A stretch of DNA of 9,836 nt from Sedimenticola sp. (GTDB taxonomy: Bacteria > Pseudomonadota > Gammaproteobacteria > Chromatiales > Chromatiaceae), in the NCBI GenBank assembly GCA_027041035.1, contig JALULB010000208.1:1-9836 (forward strand), given 5' to 3'. Shown here piece by piece: positions 1-7,730 of the stretch. Numbering within the stretch: position 1 is the stretch's first letter; every line of letters begins with the position of its first letter. Below the pieces are notes generated by a model, which saw only the letters and a list, made by a program, of their open reading frames with translations, was not told where the DNA came from and made no database searches. The position numbers were made by a program, and so were the translations under genes.

Positions 1-2292
<2,292 letters not shown>

Positions 2293-2296
<4 letters not shown>

Positions 2297-4716
2297 TGTT
2301 GTTCCTCCCTGGATGCTCGCCAATCGGCGATGCGCACCAGCATCTCCAGCCAGGCGAGTCTGAAGGGCCCCAGCTCGCTCAACAGATATTGGGTTCGGCT
2401 GGCCCAGGATGCGCCGCTTTCACCCTCCCCCAGCGCCATGACATCCAGGCGTAGCTGGGTTTCAGGCAGGTATTCGCCATCGAAATGCAGTTCGGGCAGT
2501 CGGTCGCCCTCCCATACGCCGCGCGCATGGGCACGGCCGTCGGCGGGAGATCGTTCATTGGGCAGCGCGCGTATGCCCATGCGCACCTTGCCGTGGTGCG
2601 CGGCGATCAGGTAGGCGATGAGGTCGCTGTTGTCGTCTTCGGGGTGATGCGCCAGCCAGGCCAGTGCCGAGGCCAGCTCATGGCGAAAACCACGGCGGCT
2701 TTGCAAGCGGGGAGTATCGCCTTCACAGACCACGTAGTCCGGCCAGTGGGAGCTGTTGGCGAGCTTGTCGCCATCGGATTTTGCCCAATATTGGCCAAGG
2801 TATTTCGTGGCGTCCGGATGCCAAGCGATGAGCATGTTCTGAAAGGCTTCGTGCGCCTTGCCGACATCGTGCCAGCGGGCGGCGCGCACGACGGCTTCCG
2901 CCCGTTCTGTTTCGTGCAGCGACTCACAGAGCTTGCTGGCCGCCGAGGCCACATCCCCAAGATGTTGGTCCAGTGGTACGAAACGGCCGATGAGGGTGTC
3001 CCGGTCGTCGCTGTCGCTTTCCGGAACTTGTTTGCCTGCCTCAAGGGGTTGAAGCAGATTCTTCTTGTCGATGTACCTCGCCTTGAATCCAAGTAACGGC
3101 GAGTAGCCGCCGTCACTGGCGCGCAGCAGCAGCGTCTGACCGGGGCGAACCTGATTGGCGGCCTGAGGGCGCCAGGCACGTGAAATGATGTCCCAGGCGT
3201 AGGCGTCGGCTTTCTTCAGGTGTGTTTGGATCTGACTGATCGACACCGGACACAGCTCGTTGCGATCTGGTGCGGGCTGCTCGTCCGGTTTTTTATCGAA
3301 TTCCCGCCAGAACACCTGAACCGGGGGTGTGCCGCCATCACGGATATAGGGCGATACATCGATATCGAAGCCGGACAGGTCGGCGTCGGTATTGAATAGT
3401 TCCAGCAGGTCCTTGCGGCGTAGGACCGGATACAAGGGCTGGGCTTCATCGACGATCGGCAGATCGGCCGCCGAGGCGGATGTCAGGTCGTCGAGTTTTC
3501 GCCTGGCGGCATCCAGGGCCTCGTCCGTGTAGGGCGGAGCGAGTTTGCTGTCGCTCTCGATGTCGACGACATGGACTGGAGCCTGGGCGTGTTCTCCCGC
3601 CCGGTTGCAACGACCGAAACGTTGCACCAGCGAAGCCCACGGCGCCAGTTCGCTAAACAGGGTGTGGCTGGAGATATCGACACCGGCCTCGATCGCCTGG
3701 GTCGCGATGATGATGCGGTTTTCGTGGCTTTCGGCCTGGGTCAGGCGTTTATTCAGTTGCTGGCGATCGCCAGCGCGGAAGCGGCTGTGGACGAGCAGGA
3801 TCTCTGGTGCGTCGTCCTGTTTCTTCAGGTGCTTCATGAACTGTTCGCTCAATGCCTGGGCGCGTTCCACCGTATTGAGTATGACTAGCGTGGTTTGCCC
3901 TGTGTGATGTTGCAGGATCTCGTCACACAGTTGTTGGATATAGGTCTTGGCTTGGGTCTTGGCGGTGTCGGTCGTCAAACGCGTTTCAGTGAAGGCGAGC
4001 GGCTTGTTGGCTTCACGACGTTTGCGGATGGCATCGGACTGCTTTTCGTCATCATCCAATGTCAGCTTGCGTAGCTTGGTCAGGTAGGGGCGGAAGTCGA
4101 TGCTGTTCATCCATGCGCTGTTCAGCGTGGCGGAAACCCACAGGGATCGGGCGCTGCCCGCCATCGCCGATGATCGTCGGAAGGCATCCAGTTGGGTCGA
4201 TGTAGGCAGGCCGGCACCCATTAATTGCACCTCGTCGAACACCCACAGGGCGTCGTTGTGCAATTGAGCAAAATCGATAGGCCAACGATAGCGGCTCATG
4301 CCATAGCCGCGCATCAGGGCGCGAGACAGCAGCATGTCTTGCGTGCCGATGAGGATCTGATCCCGCTCTGGGTTTTCGCTCCACGTCTTCATGTCGGCTT
4401 CGCCGCCCATCAGGAGATGCACGGGTACGTTCTCGCCGAGCCGGGTCAGCCAGCTTTTGATGCTGTCGTGAGTCTGTTCGACCAATACCCGCATGGGCAG
4501 GCACCAGATGAGTCGGCGTGCGGTATCCGGATCGTTTTGTTTGCGTCGTTTATACAGCCACGCGAGCGTGACAGCGGCGGTTTTTCCGAGGCCCGTGGGA
4601 ATTTCCAGAGCGTCTGGCCAGGGTTGCTCGGCTAATCGTTGTTGGTAGGGGTAGGGGGTGATTCCATCGGTTGCCTGTCTGAACCAGGCGGAGTAGTCGG
4701 GGTTTTCACTATTCAC
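2293..4716 (-). CDS. cas3: Cas3, type I-G helicase-nuclease with C-terminal HD domain
   Basis: An 807-residue Cas3 that unwinds and degrades DNA after Cascade has bound a target. The superfamily 2 helicase motifs are in order: motif I TGLGKT (41-46), motif II DEVQ (161-164), motif III SAT (195-197), motif V ATQAIEAGVDIS (338-349) and motif VI QRFGRCNRAGE (365-375). The metal-dependent nuclease follows instead of preceding: QHLGD (584-588), HDVGK (616-620), RHE (678-680) and AHHG (706-709). HD placed after the helicase is the known arrangement of type I-G Cas3. All catalytic residues I can check are present, so the enzyme looks active. Translation starts at a GTG; the nearby ATG at 4718-4720 is out of frame. 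AAGGA (bases 4725-4729, complement) lies 8 bases upstream. It is the first gene of the operon and overlaps csx17 by 4 bases. Confidence 0.96.
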
Positions 4717-4784
4717 GCATTCGATCCTTGTGCCAAGTCTTTCGTTTTACGCCGTGGTTCTCGGGTGGCGTATTCCAATGCCTG

Positions 4785-4790
4785 ATCATA
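4785..4790 (-). promoter_or_regulatory. Possible -10 element of the cas operon promoter
   Basis: The complement reads TATGAT here, one base from the sigma-70 consensus TATAAT, about 70 bases upstream of the cas3 GTG and in the right direction. I do not find a good -35 box at 16-18 bases, so it may depend on an activator, or transcription may enter from the mini-CRISPR upstream. The rest of 4717-4879 shows no open reading frame or clear structure. Confidence 0.3.
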
Positions 4791-4879
4791 GCGTTATGCA
4801 GGCTCAAAACCTGAGTCACCTCGACAGTCTTTTGCAAACAATTGTGTCGAAATGTGCGGTTTTCCGGTGTCTGTCTGGG

Positions 4880-4914
4880 GCTTAATGAGGCCGCGGCATA
4901 TTGCCGCGGAATAG
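4880..4914 (-). repeat. Downstream CRISPR repeat of the mini-array (handle degenerate, hairpin intact)
   Basis: 35-base repeat with a perfect 8-base-pair hairpin, CCGCGGCA (4891-4898) pairing with TGCCGCGG (4902-4909), loop TAT. This is the kind of stem bound by the Cas6 part of Csb2. Relative to the upstream repeat it has lost one base in the handle (GCTTAATG against GCTTCAATG on the plus strand). Loss of conservation in a terminal repeat is typical, and the handle is not needed downstream of the last spacer. Confidence 0.8.
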
Positions 4915-4933
4915 TGATTTCATCATGAAATCA
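4915..4933. repeat. Perfect 19-base dyad inside the distal half of the spacer
   Basis: TGATTTCAT and ATGAAATCA form a perfect 9-base inverted repeat around a single C at 4924. It occupies the seed-distal half of the spacer and abuts the downstream repeat. It could be an operator for a DNA-binding regulator of the mini-array or cas transcripts, or a hairpin in the RNA. It lies about 200 bases upstream of cas3. Confidence 0.6.
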
Positions 4934-4950
4934 ATCGCTTAACTCCCTAA

Positions 4951-5002
4951 GCTTCAATGAGGCCGCGCGCGTCATGAATACTCGTGCCCGAGCGCGGAAT
5001 AG
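4951..5002 (-). repeat. Upstream CRISPR repeat of the mini-array (handle intact, hairpin enlarged)
   Basis: 52 bases, about 17 longer than its partner. The outer ends are repeat-like: plus-strand GCTTCAATGAGGCCGCG at 4951-4967 and GCGCGGAATAG at 4992-5002. The middle is replaced. The stem is now CCGCGC pairing with GCGCGG around a long interior that contains its own small CTCG/CGAG hairpin (CTCGTGCCCGAG, 4981-4992). The 3' handle on the complement, ATTGAAGC, is intact, so a crRNA cut here could still load the effector with the spacer's seed next to it. Confidence 0.72.
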
Positions 5003-5010
5003 TAGTTGCG

Positions 5011-5313
5011 TCAATTGAACGTAGGTGTACTGGTCGTCAAGGACGCAAATCCACCCGCGATGACTCGAACCAGTTCGATCCCGTCTGGAATCTCTCGGTA
5101 GAGCAATAGATATCTGCCAACCGGAAAATGTCGCAGCCCGGCGGCGATCTCAGGGCGCGCTTGTCCGAGCAACGGGTTTTCCGCCAGCAAGTTGGCTTTG
5201 CGGTCGATAGCTGAAAGCAGTTTATGCGCGGCAGTGGGGTTGTCCTGAGCGATGTAGAGATAGATGTCTTCAAGGTCTGCCTCTGCCTTGGCGGTTCGTC
5301 TGTAGCTTGCCAT
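5011..5313 (-). CDS. parE: ParE-family toxin (RelE/ParE superfamily)
   Basis: A 100-residue protein of the ParE type: AEADLEDIYLYIAQDNPTAA near residues 10-29, ENPLLGQARPEI at 45-56, GLRHFPVGRYLLLYREIPDGIELVRVI at about 59-85. This is the standard order of helices and strands of ParE, which poisons DNA gyrase. GGAG upstream on the complement supports the ATG at 5313. The C-terminus is odd: after VRVI the expected ending (HG-R-D-L type) is replaced by AGGFASLTTSTPTFN, while the overlapping frame reads SSRVDLRP and stops at 5037, closer to a family ending. A one-base slip may have altered the last residues. The stop is only 8 bases from the mini-CRISPR, so read-through would transcribe it. The antitoxin gene parD lies upstream but 112 bases away, unlike the usual tight pair. 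Confidence 0.9.
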   Translation of the reverse strand: MASYRRTAKAEADLEDIYLYIAQDNPTAAHKLLSAIDRKANLLAENPLLGQARPEIAAGLRHFPVGRYLLLYREIPDGIELVRVIAGGFASLTTSTPTFN

Positions 5314-5334
5314 GGCGATGCTCCAAATTGCTGG

Positions 5335-5370
5335 GTGAAGACCGCATCGTAGCAGATGTTAACTTCCTAA
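5335..5370 (-). promoter_or_regulatory. Predicted effector-binding site for the mini-CRISPR spacer, over the parE promoter
   Basis: On the complement, 5370-5359 reads TTAGGAAGTTAA. The spacer of the mini-CRISPR begins TTAGGGAGTTAA (4950-4939). They match at 11 of 12 positions, and the only mismatch is position 6, which is flipped out of the guide-target duplex in type I effectors. The three bases before the match are TTC (complement of 5371-5373), consistent with the TTN PAM reported for type I-G. From position 13 on there is essentially no match. Seed-only pairing is what is seen for CreA guides that repress without triggering cleavage. The 36-base footprint covers the likely parE promoter. 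By a rough uniform-base estimate, a match this good with TT at the PAM is expected about 0.003 times in the whole window. Confidence 0.72.
5346..5354 (-). promoter_or_regulatory. Extended -10 element of a parE-specific promoter
   Basis: The complement reads TG-C-TACGAT, an extended -10 (TGn plus four of six consensus bases). A weak -35 region (TTCTTA, 5373-5368) lies 16 bases upstream and overlaps the PAM and seed of the predicted effector site. It would start RNA about 25-30 bases before the parE ATG. It is predicted by eye only, but a separate parE promoter would explain the long parD-parE gap. Confidence 0.4.
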
Positions 5371-5425
5371 GAAAAACTTTTTGATGCGTTTCACTTGATG
5401 GCCTACCCCAAGCAAGGCGGAAGCG

Positions 5426-5689
5426 CTATGTACCCAATCGTTTTCGGGCGGAGTCTATAAGCTCGTCAATGGACTCATATTGCCCGGGGCCGCTGTCGAT
5501 GCCTTCTCGCCATAGCTTGCGAAGTTCCTCGATTTCTTGCGCGTGGAGTGCGCGTTTCCGCCGCCAGTCGCGCAGTGCTTCGCGGATGACCTCACTGCTG
5601 CTGGCATAGTCTCCGCTGCTTACCGCTGCCTGAACTTCGTTCGCCATCTCCGGGGTCAGCGCGATGCTGAGTTTTTTGACTGTGCTCAT
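5426..5689 (-). CDS. parD: ParD-family antitoxin
   Basis: An 87-residue protein with the ribbon-helix-helix start typical of ParD: the strand KKLSIALTPEMANEVQ (about 5-20), then SGDYASSSEVIREALRDWRRKR (25-46), the helix pair that binds DNA. An acidic, helical C-terminal half, QEIEELRKLWREGIDSG, would wrap the toxin. The length is normal for the family and the frame is intact. It stands upstream of parE on the same strand and is the likely cognate antitoxin, and probably represses its own promoter. The distance to parE (112 bases) is unusual, since parD stop and parE start normally overlap or nearly touch. This suggests the toxin has come under separate control. Confidence 0.92.
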   Translation of the reverse strand: MSTVKKLSIALTPEMANEVQAAVSSGDYASSSEVIREALRDWRRKRALHAQEIEELRKLWREGIDSGPGQYESIDELIDSARKRLGT

Positions 5690-5738
5690 TTTCGGAGCCT
5701 CATTGTGGGTAAAGTGGTAGTAATAATTCGTACTGAGT

Positions 5739-5744
5739 AGTATA
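5739..5744 (-). promoter_or_regulatory. Probable -10 element of the parD promoter
   Basis: The complement reads TATACT (five of six consensus bases), placing transcription start about 40 bases before the parD ATG. It overlaps a short dyad TACT-GAGT-AGTA (5731-5742) and a nearby GTAGTA direct repeat, which could be where a ribbon-helix-helix antitoxin binds. The -35 box is not clear. Confidence 0.38.
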
Positions 5745-5865
5745 GATTGCTTGTTGTCGATTTTGTAGTCTGAAAGGTACTTGTCTTTATCTGTATATCC
5801 CGCAGGTTACGTCTGGTTTGGTGTGTGCTAGATTCCGGGTATGACCTGGTGAGGGGGTGTTTGGC

Positions 5866-7143
5866 GTGAGGTTTTCAAAGTATCTGGCTTTTACGTTCTT
5901 GGCTCTGGGTGGCGTGATCGCCATGCCATCCGCGTTCTCGGCCGATGTGGGTATCGGTGCTTTTCTCGATTCCGAGGATTTCCTGGTTGGCGAACGGGTG
6001 GCGTTTTATGTCTCGGGTTTCAATCGCGAGGCCACGCCGCGGGTGGTCGATGTGCATGTCGGTGTCATCGCGCCGAATGGGACTATCTATGAGTATCCGA
6101 ACTGGAATGCCGCGCTCCAACCGTGGCTGGCGGCGGCTCCCCTGTCGGCCAATCTGCGTTTTCCGGCGACGTTGATCGGCAATCTCGACACCTTTCCCGG
6201 CGGCTTGCAGCCCGGACGCTACCGTTTCGCCACGGCCCTGACCGAGCCGGGCACGCTGAATCTGTTGGCGTTGTCGATCGTGCCTTTCAAGGTGACGAGC
6301 GGCGCCGAGAGTCGGATTGTCGGGGGCGCTACCCTGGGTTTTGGCAAGAATGTGAGCAGCACCTTTCCCGCTGTGCTGGCGGCGGTTGGCAATTTCTCCC
6401 GCGTCGATGCGGATGTGGCGGCGATGCAGGCCAAATTCAGGCAGCAGACACCGACAATCGATCATTGCCTGTTTCATCAAATCCCGGGTACGCTCGAAGC
6501 GCTGGTCGGCGCCGCTAATGTGAGCGTTCTCGATGCCGGCGCGGACTTGTCTCTCGGCTCACCCTCGAATGGCGGGGTGACATTGAGCCGTGTCGCGACC
6601 GGTGGTGGCGGGATTGCATATGGCGTCAGTCCCAATCCGCCGGTGGGTTTTTACCGGGCGGGGGAGGTGTATACGTTGGCGGGTAGCGGTGGCCCGGACG
6701 TACCGGCGTTCAGCGTCAGCGTGACGGCGCCTTCCGCGGTCACGGTCACCCAGCCGGATCTGTCGACCCTGAGCGGCATCGACAGCAATCAGGATTTTGT
6801 GCTCCGCTGGCAGGGCAACGATGGTGTCGGCGAGATCAAGGTCGAGCTGATGGGCGGCACGGCCGATGATCCCGATGCAATCGTCTGTCGCTTCGCCGAT
6901 GATGGCGAGGGCATCGTGCCGGCGAGTCTGTTGGCCGAGCTGCGCGATGCGTTGAATGCGAATGTCTCGCCGGTCGGCAATCTTCCGGGTTTCGTTGTCT
7001 CCGGGTCGGGGGTCAGCATCGGGCCGGGCGGCGTCACGTTGACGGTTTCTCGCCTGAATTTCGATTTTTTCAACAATGATGACGAGGATACCAGCCTGTT
7101 CACGATCGATCAGACACTGGCGACCGAGGTGGCAATTCAATAG
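5866..7143 (+). CDS. Exported protein of unknown function
   Basis: A 425-residue protein I do not recognise. It opens with a Sec signal peptide: MRFSKY, a hydrophobic core LAFTFLALGGVIAM, then a likely signal peptidase site after PSAFSA at residue 26. The GTG at 5866 is preferred over the GTG at 5857, because GAGGGG (5853-5857 and just before) is then correctly spaced and the signal peptide has normal length. The rest is rich in glycine, valine and serine with alternating hydrophobic residues, suggesting beta-sandwich domains. The first covers about 27-150 (LVGERVAFYVSGFN to LSIVPFKVTS) and resembles domains of secreted matrix or binding proteins. A second spans about 270-420 (DFVLRWQGNDGVGEIKVELMGG). 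There are only two cysteines in the mature protein (in DHCLF and VCRF), which could form a disulfide. No anchor, lipobox or sorting tail is visible, so it is periplasmic or released. Confidence 0.8.
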   Translation: MRFSKYLAFTFLALGGVIAMPSAFSADVGIGAFLDSEDFLVGERVAFYVSGFNREATPRVVDVHVGVIAPNGTIYEYPNWNAALQPWLAAAPLSANLRFPATLIGNLDTFPGGLQPGRYRFATALTEPGTLNLLALSIVPFKVTSGAESRIVGGATLGFGKNVSSTFPAVLAAVGNFSRVDADVAAMQAKFRQQTPTIDHCLFHQIPGTLEALVGAANVSVLDAGADLSLGSPSNGGVTLSRVATGGGGIAYGVSPNPPVGFYRAGEVYTLAGSGGPDVPAFSVSVTAPSAVTVTQPDLSTLSGIDSNQDFVLRWQGNDGVGEIKVELMGGTADDPDAIVCRFADDGEGIVPASLLAELRDALNANVSPVGNLPGFVVSGSGVSIGPGGVTLTVSRLNFDFFNNDDEDTSLFTIDQTLATEVAIQ

Positions 7144-7306
7144 CCGAGGCGGGGCGCGGGCCGAGCGTGGGTCGGAATTCATTCCGACAACGGTGCTGCC
7201 GTCAGGCTGTTTGCTCTAAAGCGCCGCCGGCGTCGGAATGAATTCCGACCCACAATCCATATGTCCGTGGCTTATGGGTTGTTCCTGGGAGCCTGTCTGG
7301 ATTTCT
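7142..7306. repeat. Tandem intergenic repeat, unit 1
   Basis: First of two direct repeats with a period of 186 bases. It starts at the stop of the preceding gene. It holds a perfect 22-base inverted repeat (7167-7188 and 7232-7253), and each arm is itself nearly palindromic (GTCGGAAT-TC-ATTCCGAC). The single-stranded form could fold into a cloverleaf or long hairpin. Related GTCGGAATGAATTCCGAC motifs are, as I recall, scattered between genes in several gammaproteobacteria. It may also end transcription of the upstream gene. No gene is visible. Confidence 0.85.
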
Positions 7307-7327
7307 GGCGAATTTGTGAAGAAGGGT

Positions 7328-7498
7328 GCGCCAGCCGAGGCGTGGGGTGAGCGTAGGTCGGAATTCATTCCGACAACGGTGCTGCCGTCAGGCTCGTTGC
7401 TCTAAAGCGCCGCCGGCGTCGGAATGAATTCCGACCCACAATCCATGTGCCCGTGGCTTATGGGTTGTTCCTGGGGGATTGTCCGGGTTTCCGATGGT
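7328..7498. repeat. Tandem intergenic repeat, unit 2, interrupted by a MITE
   Basis: Second unit, offset 186 bases from the first and nearly identical through the core. The inverted arms here are 19 bases (7356-7374 and 7418-7436). The similarity stops at 7498 and resumes after the MITE at 7707 (TTTTGTGAAGAA against TTTGTGAAGAAG in unit 1 at 7313-7324). The MITE therefore inserted into unit 2 after the duplication. Confidence 0.82.
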
Positions 7499-7698
7499 GT
7501 AACTATTCAGCATAGTCGTCTAAAACATGGGTAACTGCTCAGATCACCGCTGAAATGCGTCAGATCAAGGCAAAAAATGTGATCGTTACAGGGATGTAAC
7601 TTATTAGGGCAATGCAGGAGCAATTGCCGGGTTACATGTGTAAATGACCATTTTTGAACGCAGAGATGGCGCATTTCAGCGGTTAGCTGAGTAGTTAC
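7499..7698. mobile_element. IS66-type MITE (non-coding, 200 bases) with 8-base target duplication
   Basis: Ends are GTAACTATTCAGC (7499-7511) and GCTGAGTAGTTAC (7686-7698), inverted copies with one mismatch. The element is flanked by a perfect 8-base duplication, CCGATGGT (7491-7498 and 7699-7706). GTAA ends with an 8-base duplication are the hallmark of the IS66 family, so this is probably a non-autonomous relative moved by an IS66 transposase elsewhere. A longer inner inverted repeat (7529-7559 with 7670-7700, 28 of 31 bases identical) pairs the right end with a second left-end-like sequence. No open reading frame lies inside. It sits 32 bases before the start of the downstream membrane protein gene and may affect its expression. 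Confidence 0.85.
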
Positions 7699-7730
7699 CC
7701 GATGGTTTTTGTGAAGAAAGGTCGTGCGTC

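Larger units (their letters stand above)
4880..5002 (-). CRISPR. Degenerate two-repeat mini-CRISPR with one 36-base spacer (CreA-like candidate)
   Basis: Two CRISPR repeat-like elements flank a single 36-base spacer (4915-4950). Both elements contain GAGGCCGCG at one end and GCGGAATAG at the other. Read on the complement, each ends in CCTCATT(G)AAGC; the ATTGAAGC end looks like the 8-base crRNA 5' handle of many type I systems. The orientation is therefore minus, the same as the cas operon. The upstream repeat (5002-4951) has the intact handle but a rebuilt hairpin. The downstream repeat (4914-4880) has an intact hairpin but a one-base deletion in the handle. There is no longer array here, and the element sits between parE (stop 8 bases away) and cas3. 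This layout matches stand-alone regulatory CRISPR-like RNAs (CreA of CreTA modules, or cas-repressing creR) rather than an immune array. A decayed array remnant is the alternative. Confidence 0.82.

Noticed and set aside
2297..2323. A longer csx17 start at 2323.
   Set aside because: It would overlap cas3 by 31 bases, while the ATG at 2296 has GGAGG and the usual 4-base ATGA overlap.
5343..5388. CGCATC (5343-5348) and GATGCG (5383-5388) as inverted arms around the predicted effector site.
   Set aside because: Six-base arms 34 bases apart are too weak to call an operator without other support.
7604..7609. TTAGGG preceded by TTA, a second possible target of the mini-CRISPR seed.
   Set aside because: Only six bases match and position 7 fails; several such six-base hits are expected by chance in a window this size.
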